Of a stretch of DNA of 64,000 nt, positions 21,288 through 31,487 are shown piece by piece. Under the pieces are notes generated by a model. It made no database searches. It was not told the origin of the DNA and worked only from the letters and a program-made list of their open reading frames with translations. The first letter of the stretch is position 1; each line of letters starts with the position of its first letter. The DNA is from Sphingomonas parapaucimobilis NBRC 15100 (GTDB taxonomy: Bacteria > Pseudomonadota > Alphaproteobacteria > Sphingomonadales > Sphingomonadaceae), in assembly GCF_000787715.1 (NCBI RefSeq), contig NZ_BBPI01000060.1:57296-121295 (forward strand), read 5' to 3'. The translations under genes and the position numbers were made by a program.

Positions 21288-21854
21288 ATGGCGAACACCG
21301 TAACGCGAACGGGCACAGCGCAGGCCGCGATCAACTTTGAGGCCAGGAACTGGTACATCGGGGTTGGCGGGGTCGCGATGGTCAGCGGCGTCGTCGCCCT
21401 GATCGACTTGTTCATCACGACGATCCAGGCCCGCTACATCGTCGGCGCCGTCGTCGCGGCCGGTGGCACGCTGATGCTGTTCTACGCCATAGGAATCCGT
21501 TCCCGGCTCTGGACGGCAACCTTCTTCCTGGGTGCTGTCGCCTATCTCGTCGTGTCGTTCGGCCTGTTGCACGACCTTCTGTTCAACAAGAGGGTCCTGA
21601 TGATGTGGTCGATGGGGCTTTTGCTGATGTCCGGGGGCCTGCGCTGCGCCTTCGCGGCCTATCACGCCATGCCGGGGCGTCAGGCCATGCTGCTGTCAGG
21701 CGTCATCAGCCTGGCGGCGGCGGGCTGCATCGCCCTGACCTGGCCCAGCATCGGTTTCTGGACGCTGGGTCTGATCCTGGCGACCAATCTCGGTTTCGAA
21801 GGCATGGCCCTGATGCTGCTGGGCTTCACGCTGGATGCCCGGTCCGCGCGATAA
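21288..21854 (+). CDS. HdeD-like membrane protein (DUF308)
   Basis: A 188-residue inner-membrane protein with about six hydrophobic helices in three pairs ([21 protein letters not shown], then a helix ending [60 protein letters not shown], and a last pair ending [10 protein letters not shown]). This is the HdeD/DUF308 pattern linked to acid resistance in E. coli. GGAGAGG at 21276-21282 sets the ATG at 21288; an ATG at 21270 is less well placed. The aldehyde dehydrogenase gene follows 61 bp later on the same strand, so the two may be co-transcribed. Confidence 0.85.
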   Translation: MANTVTRTGTAQAAINFEARNWYIGVGGVAMVSGVVALIDLFITTIQARYIVGAVVAAGGTLMLFYAIGIRSRLWTATFFLGAVAYLVVSFGLLHDLLFNKRVLMMWSMGLLLMSGGLRCAFAAYHAMPGRQAMLLSGVISLAAAGCIALTWPSIGFWTLGLILATNLGFEGMALMLLGFTLDARSAR

Positions 21855-21915
21855 GGCGGCCGTTCGCGGGCCGCGCCGGGGCCTTTCCGCCATCGCAGTC
21901 CAAGGAGAGAATGTC

Positions 21916-23436
21916 ATGTTCGACGAGACGATCACGCGTCTCCGCGCCGATGGGATGCGGACGACGCGGTACGAAAACTTCATCGGCGGGCGCTGGGTCG
22001 AGCCGGTGGACGGCGGATATTTCACCGACCACAGCCCCATCAACGGGCGTCCGATCGTGCAATTCGCCGAGTCGACCGCGCGCGATGTCGAACTGGCGGT
22101 GGACGCGGCGTGGCGCGCTCGTGGGGCATGGGGCGATCGTTCCCCCGCCGAGCGGGCTACGTTGCTGTTGCGCATAGCCGATCGGATCGAGGCCCATCTC
22201 GAAAGCCTGGCGCTGGCGGAGACGATCGACAACGGCAAGCCGATCCGTGAGACGCGCAGCGCCGACCTGCCGCTCGCGATCGACCATTTCCGCTATTTCG
22301 CCGGGTGCATCCGCGCCGAGGAAGGTGCGGTTTCGGTCATCGATTCCGATACCGTCGCCTATCACTTCAACGAGCCGCTGGGCGTGGTCGGTCAGATCAT
22401 ACCCTGGAACTTTCCGCTGTTGATGGCGGCGTGGAAGATCGCGCCCGCTTTGGCCGCCGGGAATTGCGTGGTCATCAAACCGGCCGAGCAGACGTCCCTG
22501 ACGCTGATGATGGTGGCCGACCTGATCGCCGACATCCTGCCGCCGGGCGTCCTGAACATCGTCACGGGGGCGGGCCATGTCGTCGGCCGCGCGATCGCCG
22601 AGAATCCGCGCGTCGCCAAGATCGCCTTCACCGGATCGACCGATACCGGCCGCACGATCATGCACTATGCCGCCGAACATGTGATACCCCAGACGATGGA
22701 GCTTGGCGGAAAGTCGCCGAACATCTTCATGGCCGACGTCATGGACCGCGACGACGACTTCCTTGCCCGCGCGATCGAGGGTTTTGCGATGTTCGCCTTC
22801 AACAAGGGCGAGGTATGCACCTGTCCCAGCCGGGTCCTGATCGAGGACAGTATCTTCGAGCCGTTTCTGCAAAAGGCGCTTTCCCAGGTCGATCGCCTGC
22901 GGGTGGGCGATCCGCTCTTGCCCACCACGCAAATGGGGCCGCAGGCCTCGTCCGGTCAGCTCGCCAAGGTGCTCGACTATATCGATATCGGCCGGCGCGA
23001 AGGGGCGGAGTGCCGGATCGGTGGCGAGCGTCTGCGCCCGGGGGGCGAACTGGACGATGGCTATTTCGTCCAGCCCACGGTCTTTGTCGGCGACAATGCC
23101 ATGCGCGTGTTCCAGGAGGAGATATTCGGCCCGGTCCTGTCCGTCACCCGCTTCAAGGATCGCGACGACGCCATCCGCATCGCCAACGACACGCGCTACG
23201 GACTGGGGGCCGGGGTGTGGACGCGCCATGGCAACGACGCCTATCGGCTGGGTCGCGGCATACAGGCCGGAAGGGTCTGGACCAACTGTTACCATGTCTA
23301 TCCGGCCCATGCGGCGTTCGGCGGTTACAAGGACTCCGGCTTTGGTCGTGAGAACCATCGGATGATGCTATCTCATTATCAACAAGTGAAAAATCTTCTC
23401 GTCAGCTATGACGAGCGACCGCTTGGCCTGTTCTGA
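21916..23436 (+). CDS. NAD(P)-dependent aldehyde dehydrogenase (ExaC/AldB-like)
   Basis: Oxidises an aldehyde, probably acetaldehyde, to the acid. The 506-residue protein has all ALDH motifs: [20 protein letters not shown], the Rossmann loop [12 protein letters not shown], the general base Glu in [10 protein letters not shown], the catalytic Cys in [10 protein letters not shown], and [10 protein letters not shown]. The [19 protein letters not shown] start, the [10 protein letters not shown] region and the closing DERPLGLF are those of the acetaldehyde dehydrogenase group that includes ExaC and AldB. AAGGAGAG at 21902-21909 sets the ATG at 21916. It could supply acetate to the ADP-forming ligase of the island downstream; that link is inference. 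Confidence 0.93.
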   Translation: MFDETITRLRADGMRTTRYENFIGGRWVEPVDGGYFTDHSPINGRPIVQFAESTARDVELAVDAAWRARGAWGDRSPAERATLLLRIADRIEAHLESLALAETIDNGKPIRETRSADLPLAIDHFRYFAGCIRAEEGAVSVIDSDTVAYHFNEPLGVVGQIIPWNFPLLMAAWKIAPALAAGNCVVIKPAEQTSLTLMMVADLIADILPPGVLNIVTGAGHVVGRAIAENPRVAKIAFTGSTDTGRTIMHYAAEHVIPQTMELGGKSPNIFMADVMDRDDDFLARAIEGFAMFAFNKGEVCTCPSRVLIEDSIFEPFLQKALSQVDRLRVGDPLLPTTQMGPQASSGQLAKVLDYIDIGRREGAECRIGGERLRPGGELDDGYFVQPTVFVGDNAMRVFQEEIFGPVLSVTRFKDRDDAIRIANDTRYGLGAGVWTRHGNDAYRLGRGIQAGRVWTNCYHVYPAHAAFGGYKDSGFGRENHRMMLSHYQQVKNLLVSYDERPLGLF

Positions 23437-23645
23437 GGGCCGTGTCCTGATGATCTTGTCTGTCATGGGGTGCCGGACGGGTTCTGGCCGCCTGCGCACA
23501 TGGGCTTGTATGAGATACGTATTTGCATCGGATAGTACGAGACTGTAAAAGATAGATCCGTAAATTATGAATGTCATGATTCTATATTATGAGTTATATT
23601 GGAAATATTGACAGTATTTAAATAGCGGATGTTTTCATGCTGGAT

Positions 23646-23894
23646 TGAAAGTTGCTTGCCGCGATTGGTCTTGCGTTGGCCGGTGTCGCCGGTTCGGCCT
23701 ATGCCACCATGCCGGTCGGCGTACCCGACGCGACCGTGGCGGCTGGCTTCTCGGTCACGCTGTTGTCGAAGTGCTCCATCTCTTCCTGGCGGGACCGGCT
23801 TGATCCTCCCCCCCTGGGCGCGGTCCCGCCCTTTTTTGGGGTTCGCTATCAAGGGATGACCCGGGCTCGTGTCCGTGATGGTCGGACCCAATAG
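23646..23894 (+). pseudogene. remnant of a small exported protein, start codon apparently lost
   Basis: The 633-bp gap between the aldehyde dehydrogenase and the mgtA-like gene is AT-rich at 23500-23640, then shows a clean signal peptide in one frame: KLLAAIGLALAGVAGSAYA at about 23649-23705. The expected ATG position reads ATTGAAAG, so the start seems mutated; only a weak TTG at 23652 remains. The following 50 codons (for example VPDATVAAGFSVTLLSKC) match no family I know, and a terminator hairpin falls inside the frame. It is most likely a decayed gene; the rest of the gap shows nothing else. Confidence 0.35.
23816..23837 (+). terminator. intrinsic terminator-like hairpin
   Basis: GGGCG at 23816-23820 pairs with CGCCC at 23827-23831 and is followed by six T residues (23832-23837). 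It could end a transcript from the aldehyde dehydrogenase or from the decayed exported-protein gene. Confidence 0.6.
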
Positions 23895-24069
23895 CTTGCG
23901 TCTTCACCGTTACGGCGACGCTGGCGGATCGGTCGTCGCCAGAGGCTATCTGCGTCATGGCTTTGCCGGGAGCGGTCCGGCGCTTGGCGCGCTGATGCCG
24001 GAAAGCGTGCCGCGTGCGCAGGTCAGTCTGGCACGCGTGACCTATTCGGACAGGGTGACGATCGATATC

Positions 24070-25657
24070 TCACCCCGATCGCAACGGAGAAGGCGACACA
24101 GGGGACAGGGCAGGGCGCTTGCACCCCTCCGCCATCGCCAGATAGGCGAGCACCAGCCCGCTCACGCAGGCCCAGACCGGCAGCGGCAAAGGCCCGAACC
24201 CCAGCCCGGCGGCCAGCGGCGACAGCGGCAGCGCGACGGCGAGCGCCAGGCCGCCCAGCAGCAATCCCGCCATGACCGGATCGGGGCGACTGCGCCAGAA
24301 GGGGCCGCGCGTGCGGATGACGAAGACGACCAGGATCTGCGTCGCCATGGATTCAATGAACCATCCGGTGCGAAAGGCGGCCGGATCGAGGTGGAACAGG
24401 TGGCGCATCGCTGCAAAGGTCAGGAGATCGAAAACCGACGATAACGGCGCCATGATCGCGGTGAAGCGGATCAGCGCGTGCATGTCCCAGCCTTGCGGTT
24501 GGCCGACATCGGCGGCATCGGTGCGGTCGAACGGCAACCCGGCCTGCGACAGGTCGTAGATCAGGTTGTTGAGCAGCACCTGAACCGGGGTCAGCGGCAG
24601 GAAGGGCAGCCACAGCGACGCCAGCGCCATCGTCACCATGTTGCCGACATTGGAGCTGGTCCCCATGCGGATATATTTCATGATATTGGCATAGGTCCGC
24701 CGTCCCTCCGCCACGCCCGCCGCGACAACCTCCAGATCGGGGGCCAGCAGGATCATGTCCGCGGCCTCGCGCGCAATGTCGGTCGCGCCGTCCACCGACA
24801 GGCCGACATCGGCGGCGCGGATCGCGGGGGCGTCGTTGATGCCGTCGCCCAGAAAGCCGACCGTGTGGCCCCGCGCGATCAAAGCGCGGACGATCCGCGT
24901 CTTCTGGTCGGGCGAGACCCGCGCATACAGGTCGACCGTGTCTACCCGCGCCGCCAGCGCGGCATCGCTCAGCCCGGCGATCTCGTCCCCGCTCAGCAGC
25001 TCGGTGGCTTGAAGTCCCAAGGCCGCGACGACATGGCGCACGACCGCGGGGCTGTCGCCGGAGACGACCTTCACCCGCACCCCCGCCATGCCCAGATCGG
25101 CGATCGCGCGGCTCGCGCTGATCTTGGGCGGATCGGCGAAGGCGCAATAGCCGACCAGCGTGAACCCCGCCTCGTCGACGATCTCGTCCTGTCCGTCCGC
25201 GGCCTTGACGGCGATGGCCAGCAGCCTCAGCCCCGCTGCGTATCGCTCGGCCTCCAGCCGGGCCAGCCGCCCGCGCGCCGTCTCGCCGCACGCGGGTGGT
25301 CAGCGCGATCGAGCGGCGCAATGCCTCGACCGAGGCGCGCGCCCGGTGCTCCTGTACCATGTCGAGCGCGATCGAGGCGGCCACGACTAGCGTGATGATG
25401 GCGAGGCTGGCCACGTCGCCGGTTAGGCCCGCCATCCCGGCCGCGACCAGCAGCACGAGGATCAGCGGGTTCGTCAGCCGGTGCGCGACATCGGCCAGGT
25501 CGCGACTGGGCCGATCGCCGATCGCATTGGCCCCTTCGGCCCGCAATCGCGCGGCGGCCTGCGCGTCGGTCAGCCCCGTCGGGCTTGCCCTCAGGCTCGT
25601 CAGCAACTCCTCGGGGCTGCTCGTCCAGAAACGCGCTGGCGCGCGCGGCGTCAGCAC
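24070..25657 (-). pseudogene. Mg2+-transport P-type ATPase (MgtA/MgtB-like) with large internal deletion
   Basis: The N-terminal part (from 25657: SSPEELLTSLRASPTGLTDA, then NPLILVLLVAAGMAGLTGDV) and the C-terminal part (VKVVSGDSPAVVRHVVAALG, FLGDGINDAPAIRAADVGLS, NNLIYDLSQAGLPFDRTD) match MgtA-type importers. The join near 25280 passes from VRRDG straight to GRLARLEAERYAAGLRLLAI in another frame. About 350 codons are missing, including the TGES actuator motif and the DKTGT phosphorylation site, and the frames do not match. The protein cannot pump. The GTG at 25657 overlaps the GH130 stop, so it was the last gene of the phosphoketolase operon. Confidence 0.85.
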
Positions 25658-26940
25658 GGGGTCATCGCGCCCAGCAGTGCGGCGATCCCGACACGGGCGA
25701 AGGTCGCGAAGGAATCGGCGACGCCGTACGGGATGTAGAGCATGTCGCGATGGACCAGGCCGCCGCAGCTATAGACGCTGTTGGGCACGAAGCCCGCCCA
25801 ATGATCGCTGTCCGCCGCGATCATTGGGAAGGACAGACGGCCGAGCAACCGCGTCGGATTGGCGCGATCGAGCAGGCAGGCGCCGATCGCATAGGATCGC
25901 ATCGGGCCGACGCCATGGGTCAAGACCAGCCACCCCTCGGGCAGTTCGATCGGCGAACCGCAATTGCCCAGCTGGATCGCCTCCCACGGATAGGCCGGGG
26001 CAACGATGCGGATTCCCCCGTCCCATCGGCGAAGATCGTCCGAGGTCATCAGCCAGAGCGTCTCATGGTCCGGCCGCCCCAAGGCCGCGTAGAATTTTAA
26101 GATGCGACGCGGGAAGAGCGCCATGCCCTTGGTCGCCGCATAGGGGCCTTCGATCGGGTACAGGTCGAAGGTCCGGAAATCCCGGGTCGTCAGGATCTCC
26201 TGGCGTATCCCCTCGGTACCGACGCCGGTCAGCGTGCCCAGATAGCGGCGATCCATGCCATCCTGGAAGGTGGTCATCCGCAGGTCCTCGATGCCGTGGC
26301 GATGCGCGCGGCTGGCGGGAAACAGCACGACGCCGGACAGGTCCTCGCCCGCCGCGCAGTCCAGGCGCAGGCCCTCGCCGTCGCGCGTGGTCACCGCCGC
26401 GTCGATCGGACTGGAGCCGGGGGGATCGACGAGGATATCGCCGCCCGGACCGATGGATCCGGTGCGGAAGATGACCGAGGAGACATGGCCTTCGCCCACC
26501 GCGCGCAGCGACAGGATGAAGCGCAGCGTGTCCGCCGCCATGCCCGTCTGATCGGGATGGGCGATCATGCAGGGGTTGAACAGCGCCGCCGCCTCGAAGG
26601 CATATTCCTCCGTGAAGCATGCGCCGATCAGCCGTCGCCGATCGACACCCAGGCCGGTCAGCCCGGGATGGTCGGCGGCGATCTGGTCGAACCGGCGATC
26701 CAGCACCGCCTCGGCATCGTTGTGCCGGGCGATGACGGGGCGCAGAAGATCGGCACAGGTCGCGACGACCATCGCCTCGGGCATGGCCTGAACGCGGTCG
26801 ATCACCGCGTCGCGATGCTCGCGGGCGGCATGGCCGACGAGCGGGGTGTCGGCGGGCATGAACGGGCGCAGGACCGTGCGGCCCGGATCGGGGCGCAGCA
26901 TGACCCGGAGATTCTCGACGGTCAGGGACACCAGCGCCAC
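25651..26940 (-). CDS. GH130-family glycoside phosphorylase
   Basis: GH130 enzymes reversibly phosphorolyse beta-mannosidic (and related) linkages, releasing sugar-1-phosphate without ATP. The 429-residue protein fits the family five-bladed propeller: [48 protein letters not shown], and the repeated late strands [20 protein letters not shown] and [20 protein letters not shown], with [17 protein letters not shown] at the end. No signal peptide, so it acts in the cytoplasm. The GTG at 26940 lies inside the phosphoketolase end (19-bp overlap); an ATG at 26901 is an alternative. Coupled to phosphoketolase, it probably feeds sugar phosphates into that pathway. The exact linkage is unknown. Confidence 0.82.
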   Translation of the reverse strand: MALVSLTVENLRVMLRPDPGRTVLRPFMPADTPLVGHAAREHRDAVIDRVQAMPEAMVVATCADLLRPVIARHNDAEAVLDRRFDQIAADHPGLTGLGVDRRRLIGACFTEEYAFEAAALFNPCMIAHPDQTGMAADTLRFILSLRAVGEGHVSSVIFRTGSIGPGGDILVDPPGSSPIDAAVTTRDGEGLRLDCAAGEDLSGVVLFPASRAHRHGIEDLRMTTFQDGMDRRYLGTLTGVGTEGIRQEILTTRDFRTFDLYPIEGPYAATKGMALFPRRILKFYAALGRPDHETLWLMTSDDLRRWDGGIRIVAPAYPWEAIQLGNCGSPIELPEGWLVLTHGVGPMRSYAIGACLLDRANPTRLLGRLSFPMIAADSDHWAGFVPNSVYSCGGLVHRDMLYIPYGVADSFATFARVGIAALLGAMTPC

Positions 26941-29300
26941 TCCGTGACCTCGGGCATGTCCTCGCCATGGTCCAGGATGTAGCGGGCATGGCGGTCGAGC
27001 GCCTGGGTCATATGGTGCCGCGCCGCTTCGGTCCGTCCGGCGTGCCCCGGCAGCAGGTCGATCATGGCAATGGCCAGGCTATAGCGGTCCAGGCGATTGC
27101 GCACGACCATGTCGAACGGCGTCGTGGTCGTCCCTTCCTCCGTATAGCCCCGCACATGGATGTTGGCATGGCCGGTGCGCGGATAGACCAGCCGGTGGAT
27201 CAGGTGCGGATAGCCGTGAAAGGCGAACAGGATCGGCCTGTCGGTCGTGAACAGCGCGTCGAAGGCGCCGTCGGACAGGCCGTGCGGATGGGCGCGGGGC
27301 GATTGCAACACCATGAGGTCGACGATGTTGACGACGCGCACCACGACATCCGGGCAGTGGCTTCGCAGCAGGTCGGTCGCGGCCAGCGCCTCCAGCGTCG
27401 GCACGTCGCCACAACAGGCGAGCACGATGTCCGGCGTCCTGCCGTCATTCTCGTTGCCCGCCCAGGGCCAGATCGCGGCCCCGGCCCGGCAATGCGCCTC
27501 CGCCGCGTCGGCATCCAGCCATTGCGGCATCGGGGCCTTGCCCGCGACGACGACGTTGATCCGGTCCCAGGTCTCGAAACAATGGCTCATCACCCGCAAC
27601 AGGCAGTTGGCATCCGGGGGCAGGTAGACGCGAACCACATCGGCCTTCTTGTTGGCGACATGGTCGATGAAACCGGGGTCCTGATGGCTGAAGCCGTTAT
27701 GATCCTGTTGCCAGACATGGCTCGACAGCAGGATGTTCAGCGACGCGATCGGATGCCGCCACGGCAGGCCGCGCGCGACCTTCAGCCATTTGGCATGCTG
27801 GTTGATCATCGAATCGACGATCGGGGCAAAGCCTTCGTAACAGGCGAACAGGCCATGGCGCCCGGTCAGGACATAGCCCTCCAGCCACCCTTCGCAGCAA
27901 TGTTCGGACAGCATCTCCACCACCCGGCCGCCGGGCGCGAGATGCTCGTCATAGGGCATCGTCGCTTCCATCCAGGCGCGGGGCGTCACGTCCAGCACCG
28001 CCTCCAGTCGGTTGGAGACGGTTTCGTCGGGGCCGAACAGGCGGAAATTGCGCGTTGCCTCGCTGCGTCGCATGATCTCGGCCAGCCAATGGCCCAGCGC
28101 CCGCGTCGCCTCGCCGCGTACCGCGCCGGGGGCGGGCACCGCCAGCGCATGGTCGCGCCAGTCGGGAAGGGGCAGCGGCGTGCCGGACCGACCATCGGCA
28201 TGAGGGCTGACCGACAGCGGCTCGGGCGGGGCAAGCGCGGTCAGGAGCGGGATCGGGCGCCCCTCGGCGTCGAAGAGTTCGTCGGGGCGATAGCTGCGCA
28301 GCCACGCCTCGAGCTGGGCGCGGTGCGCATCGTCCTGGCGAGCATTGGCGATCGGCACCTGATGGGCGCGCCAGAAATCCTCGACGCGTAGCCCGTCGAC
28401 CTGACGCGGGCCGGTCCAGCCCTTCGGCGTGCGCAACAGGATGATCGGCCAGTCGGGCGGATGGGCGAAGCGGATTCCTTCCGCCCGCGCCTGATGCTGG
28501 ATATGGTCGATATGGGCAAAGGCGGTGTTCAGCGCCGCCATCATCAGCCAGTGCATCGCGCGCGGCTGATCGCCCGACACCATGATCGGCCGGTATCCCA
28601 GTCCCCGGAAAAAGGACTCGACCTGCGCATCGGACATGCGCCCCAATATGGTCGGGTTGGCGATCTTGTAGCCGTTCAGGTGGAGGATGGGCAGGACCGC
28701 GCCGTCGCGCTCGGGATCGAGAAAGGCGATCGAGTGCCATGCGGCGGCCAGCGGCCCGGTTTCCGCCTCGCCGTCGCCCACGACGCAGGCGACGGTCAAT
28801 TCGGGATTGTCGAACGCCGCGCCGAAGGCGTGGGCCAGCGAATAGCCGAGCTCGCCGCCTTCATGGATCGATCCGGGCGTTTCTGGCCCGGTATGGCTGG
28901 GCACGCCGCCGGGAAAGGAAAACCGCCGGAACAGGCGCTGCATCCCGATCGCGTTGCGCGACACTTCGGGGTAGGTGCGCTGGTAACCGCCGTCGAGCCA
29001 CGCGCAGGCGAGCATCGCGGGACCGCCATGGCCGGGGCCACAGACGAACAGCATCGGCCGCGCATTATGCCGGAGAATGCGGTTGAGATGGGCGTGGATG
29101 AAGGTCAGCCCCGGCGTCGTGCCCCAATGGCCCAGCAGGCGCGGCTTGATGTCCTGCGGCAGCAGCGGTCGACGGAGCAACGGATTGTCGAGGAGATAGA
29201 TTTGCCCGACCGCCAGGTAATTGGCCGCGCGCCACCAGGCGTCGATCGCGTCCAGTTCGCTGTCGATCCGGTCCGGTTCGGGCAGGCGGTACAAGGTCAC
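26922..29300 (-). CDS. D-xylulose 5-phosphate/D-fructose 6-phosphate phosphoketolase
   Basis: Cleaves xylulose-5-P or fructose-6-P with phosphate to acetyl-phosphate plus glyceraldehyde-3-P or erythrose-4-P, using thiamine diphosphate. The 792-residue length is normal. Motifs: [56 protein letters not shown], the TPP loop [30 protein letters not shown], and [20 protein letters not shown]. The start is the GTG at 29300, which overlaps the stop of a 55-codon membrane protein gene (GTGA); the long frame upstream of it is the mirror of that gene. GH130 follows with a 19-bp overlap. A FixJ-like site lies upstream of the operon. No acetate kinase or Pta gene is in the window. Confidence 0.95.
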   Translation of the reverse strand: MTLYRLPEPDRIDSELDAIDAWWRAANYLAVGQIYLLDNPLLRRPLLPQDIKPRLLGHWGTTPGLTFIHAHLNRILRHNARPMLFVCGPGHGGPAMLACAWLDGGYQRTYPEVSRNAIGMQRLFRRFSFPGGVPSHTGPETPGSIHEGGELGYSLAHAFGAAFDNPELTVACVVGDGEAETGPLAAAWHSIAFLDPERDGAVLPILHLNGYKIANPTILGRMSDAQVESFFRGLGYRPIMVSGDQPRAMHWLMMAALNTAFAHIDHIQHQARAEGIRFAHPPDWPIILLRTPKGWTGPRQVDGLRVEDFWRAHQVPIANARQDDAHRAQLEAWLRSYRPDELFDAEGRPIPLLTALAPPEPLSVSPHADGRSGTPLPLPDWRDHALAVPAPGAVRGEATRALGHWLAEIMRRSEATRNFRLFGPDETVSNRLEAVLDVTPRAWMEATMPYDEHLAPGGRVVEMLSEHCCEGWLEGYVLTGRHGLFACYEGFAPIVDSMINQHAKWLKVARGLPWRHPIASLNILLSSHVWQQDHNGFSHQDPGFIDHVANKKADVVRVYLPPDANCLLRVMSHCFETWDRINVVVAGKAPMPQWLDADAAEAHCRAGAAIWPWAGNENDGRTPDIVLACCGDVPTLEALAATDLLRSHCPDVVVRVVNIVDLMVLQSPRAHPHGLSDGAFDALFTTDRPILFAFHGYPHLIHRLVYPRTGHANIHVRGYTEEGTTTTPFDMVVRNRLDRYSLAIAMIDLLPGHAGRTEAARHHMTQALDRHARYILDHGEDMPEVTEWRWCP

Positions 29301-29464
29301 GCCGCCCCGGCGACCGATGCCCGGCGGCGACGCAGGATCATCGGGAGGATCAGCAGCGCGACGGCCATGGCACCGGCGAACAGCAGGACGACGGCCAGAG
29401 CCATGAGGATCGCCCTGAGCAGGATCAAGGCGAATTGGGCGAGGGTGACGAACAGATGTATCAT
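29297..29464 (-). CDS. 55-residue membrane protein coupled to phosphoketolase
   Basis: This short gene is easily missed because another frame runs through it. It encodes [20 protein letters not shown], then [19 protein letters not shown], and ends [17 protein letters not shown]: two closely spaced hydrophobic stretches covering about residues 3-42 and a basic tail, so one long or two short membrane helices with the Arg cluster facing the cytoplasm. Its TGA overlaps the phosphoketolase GTG start as GTGA, which points to translational coupling. The ATG at 29464 has only a weak AGGA upstream. No family is recognised. A role in membrane placement or leader-like control of phosphoketolase is conceivable but unproven. 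Confidence 0.65.
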   Translation of the reverse strand: MIHLFVTLAQFALILLRAILMALAVVLLFAGAMAVALLILPMILRRRRASVAGAA

Positions 29465-29521
29465 GACGGAAAGACGTCCTGTGATGTCCGTGCATCCTAT
29501 TGGCCGGTGCCGGGGCGCGGG

Positions 29522-29538
29522 ATGCGGAATGCTACGTA
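29522..29538 (-). promoter_or_regulatory. FixJ-like box upstream of the phosphoketolase operon
   Basis: Minus strand TACGTAGCATTCCGCAT, 58-74 bp before the start of the 55-codon gene. It fits the island pattern, roughly CGTA-N-ATTTCCC. Found by eye; function inferred. Confidence 0.5.
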
Positions 29539-29548
29539 GGGGAGGGCA

Positions 29549-29770
29549 TCACGCGGCGATCCGGCCCGTCACGACGAGCAGGGCGGCGCGTCGGCACTCG
29601 ACCTGTACCGGGCAGTGCCTGCACAGGGATCTGCGCAAGGCGGGCTGGCTGGCGCAGTGGCGCACGAGGATGGCCATCAGCGCCTTGTGCGCCGCCCGCG
29701 CCTCGAATGTCGTTGCACGCTGGGCAAAGCTGCGTTCCTGACGGGCACGCGCGCGGAACCAGTCGATCAT
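29549..29770 (-). CDS. small Arg- and Cys-rich protein of unknown function
   Basis: A 73-residue cytoplasmic protein, MIDWFRARARQERSFAQRAT at the start and SLCRHCPVQVECRRAALLVV near the end. The latter holds three Cys in a C-x2-C-x5-C pattern, with one more Cys (RHCASQ) and a His nearby, so metal or Fe-S binding is possible. GGAAGGAG sits 7 bases before the ATG at 29770 (a GTG one codon earlier is equally reachable), which supports translation. It lies alone between the alcohol dehydrogenase and the phosphoketolase operon on the same strand, with a FixJ-like box 71-87 bp upstream. I do not recognise the family. Confidence 0.6.
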   Translation of the reverse strand: MIDWFRARARQERSFAQRATTFEARAAHKALMAILVRHCASQPALRRSLCRHCPVQVECRRAALLVVTGRIAA

Positions 29771-29840
29771 CACGGGTCTCCTTCCTCATGGTCCCGTGTG
29801 TCTGCCCTGGCGCGGAGGAAGGGTATCGGTGGTTTTCCCG

Positions 29841-29857
29841 ATGGGGAAATCTCAAGG
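29841..29857 (-). promoter_or_regulatory. FixJ-like box upstream of the small Cys-rich gene
   Basis: Minus strand CCTTGAGATTTCCCCAT, overlapping the end of the alcohol dehydrogenase gene. The core GATTTCCC is followed by CATCGGGAAAAC, forming a TTTCCC/GGGAAA dyad. Spacing to the next start is 71-87 bp. Inferred by comparison with the other island sites. Confidence 0.5.
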
Positions 29858-30850
29858 CCGCAACAGGGCGGCTCCGTCGATGCGGCCGTCGCGAACGGCC
29901 TGGATGGCGCGATTGGCATCGCCCAGCGGGAAATGCGTGACGCGGGACGTCAGGCCCGAGGCGACAGCCATGGGCAGGAACGACAGGCCGTCCTCGCGGG
30001 TCAGGTTGGCGATCGAGCATATCTCGCGCTCGCCCCACAGATCGGCATAGGGAAAGTTCGGAATGTCGCTCATATGGATGCCCGCGCAGATCACCCGGCC
30101 TCCCTTGCGGACCGCCTGCAACGCCTTGGGGACCAGCGCCCCATCGGAGGCGAAGATCAGCGCGGCGTCCAGCGCCATGGGCGATGCCGTTTCGGAACTG
30201 CCCGCCCAGGCGCAGCCCAGTTCCCGCGCCAGCGCCTGTCGGGCCGTATCGCCGGGCCGCGTGAAGGCGAGAACCCGTCGACCCTGCCCGATGGCGAGCG
30301 GCGCGACGAGGTGCCCGGCCGCGCCGAAGCCATATATGCCGATCGGGTCGGCCTGCCCGGCCCGTCGCAAGGCCCGCCAGCCGATCAGCCCGGCGCAGAG
30401 CAGGGGCGCGGCCTCGGCCTTGGCGAGGGCGGGCGGCAACGGCAGGCAATAGGCCGCTTCGGCGATGACATGGGTGGCGAAACCACCGTCGCGCGTCGCG
30501 CCCGTGAAACCCGGCTGGTCGCAGAGATTTTCGCGTCCGCTCCGGCAATAGGGACAGGTGCCGCAGCTATGCCCCAGCCAGGCTATGCCGACCCAGTCGC
30601 CGCACGCCAGCGTGCCGGACGGACCGGGGCCGAGCGCGATCACCCGGCCGACGATCTCGTGGCCCGGGACGATGGGAAAATGGGCGGGGACCTCGCCATC
30701 GATGATGTGCAGGTCGGTCCGGCAGATGCCGCACGCGACGACCTGGACCAAGACCTCACCGGCCTTTGGCTGCGGGATAGGACGCTCGACACGCCGGAGC
30801 GGTTGCCCCGGCGCATCGAGGACCATCGCGATCATCGTCGCCATGGCCAT
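29852..30850 (-). CDS. zinc-dependent alcohol dehydrogenase
   Basis: A 332-residue medium-chain dehydrogenase that interconverts alcohols and aldehydes with NAD(P)H. Catalytic zinc ligands are Cys in ACGICRTDLH and the His-Glu of PGHEIVG; the structural zinc site is the four-Cys lobe CGTCPYCRSGRENLC. The cofactor loop is GIYGFGAAGHLVAPLA, with the GxGxxG turn changed to GFGAAG. The ATG at 30850 begins four bases after the Hsp20 stop; an upstream extension is the mirror of the Hsp20 end. It is the second gene of an hsp20-adh operon. In the island context it probably disposes of reducing power when oxygen is low. Confidence 0.92.
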   Translation of the reverse strand: MAMATMIAMVLDAPGQPLRRVERPIPQPKAGEVLVQVVACGICRTDLHIIDGEVPAHFPIVPGHEIVGRVIALGPGPSGTLACGDWVGIAWLGHSCGTCPYCRSGRENLCDQPGFTGATRDGGFATHVIAEAAYCLPLPPALAKAEAAPLLCAGLIGWRALRRAGQADPIGIYGFGAAGHLVAPLAIGQGRRVLAFTRPGDTARQALARELGCAWAGSSETASPMALDAALIFASDGALVPKALQAVRKGGRVICAGIHMSDIPNFPYADLWGEREICSIANLTREDGLSFLPMAVASGLTSRVTHFPLGDANRAIQAVRDGRIDGAALLRP

Positions 30851-30854
30851 GGGG

Positions 30855-31334
30855 TCAGCCCGCGTGGATTTCGATCCGTCGGCCGCGGGCGGATTCTCCC
30901 TCACCCTTGGGCACGGTGACCGTCAGCACGCCCTTGTCGAAACGCGCCTCGATCCCATCGTCCCTGGCGTCGAGGGGCAGGGGGACGTGCCGCTCGAAAC
31001 TGCCATAGCGCCGTTCGCGCAGCAGGAAGCCGTCGTCGCGCCGCTCATCGTCCGACTTCTTCTCGCCCGAGATGACCAGGGCATGGTCGGTCACGGTGAC
31101 GTTGACGTCCTTTTCGGTCAGGCCGGGCAGTTCCGCCGTCAGGTGATAGGCGCCATCCTTTTCCAGCATGTCGATACGCGGCGAATGGAACGCCGACAGG
31201 CTGCCCAGGAAGAAGTCGCGCGAAGGGCGGCCAAGATCCTCGGCCATCCGATCGATCTCGCTGCGCAGCCAGGCGATCGGGCCGGACCGTGCGGGGGAGA
31301 GGGCGGCGGAAGGTGCGGTGGGGGTGTCGGGCAT
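30855..31334 (-). CDS. Hsp20 family small heat-shock protein
   Basis: A 159-residue holdase chaperone. The alpha-crystallin domain covers about residues 48-145: SPRIDMLEKDGAYHLTAELP, GLTEKDVNVTVTDHALVISG, ERRYGSFERHVPLPLDARDD, and the GVLTV motif in ARFDKGVLTVTVPK. The N-terminal arm carries a helix IAWLRSEIDRMAEDLG. A GGAG nine bases before the ATG at 31334 supports the start. It is the first gene of an operon with the alcohol dehydrogenase. A FixJ-like box lies 57-73 bp upstream, shared with the divergent acetate-CoA ligase gene. Confidence 0.95.
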   Translation of the reverse strand: MPDTPTAPSAALSPARSGPIAWLRSEIDRMAEDLGRPSRDFFLGSLSAFHSPRIDMLEKDGAYHLTAELPGLTEKDVNVTVTDHALVISGEKKSDDERRDDGFLLRERRYGSFERHVPLPLDARDDGIEARFDKGVLTVTVPKGEGESARGRRIEIHAG

Positions 31335-31390
31335 CGTCGTCTCCTGTGGAAAGCCGATGGTCGCGATACACCTCCGCCGATAGCGCGATG

Positions 31391-31407
31391 ATTGGGAAAT
31401 CTACGGA
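31391..31407 (-). promoter_or_regulatory. FixJ-like box between hsp20 and the acetate-CoA ligase gene
   Basis: Minus strand TCCGTAGATTTCCCAAT, the best example in the window. It is 57-73 bp before the hsp20 start and 81-97 bp before the divergent ligase start, and it resembles the recalled Sinorhizobium FixJ site TAAGTAATTTCCCTTA. A TATCGC-like -10 lies about 34 bp downstream toward hsp20. Confidence 0.6.
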
Positions 31408-31487
31408 TAGGCGCGTTGCCCGGTCTGGAGGATCGGAAGGGACCGCTCGTGGCGCAGCCTGTGCCACCGATCTTGCAGGATCACATC

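Noticed and set aside
26922..29495. Longer phosphoketolase starting at 29495
   Set aside because: The extra 65 residues are Arg/Pro/His-rich and overlap the 55-codon membrane gene in another frame; the GTG at 29300 gives the usual length and N-terminus.
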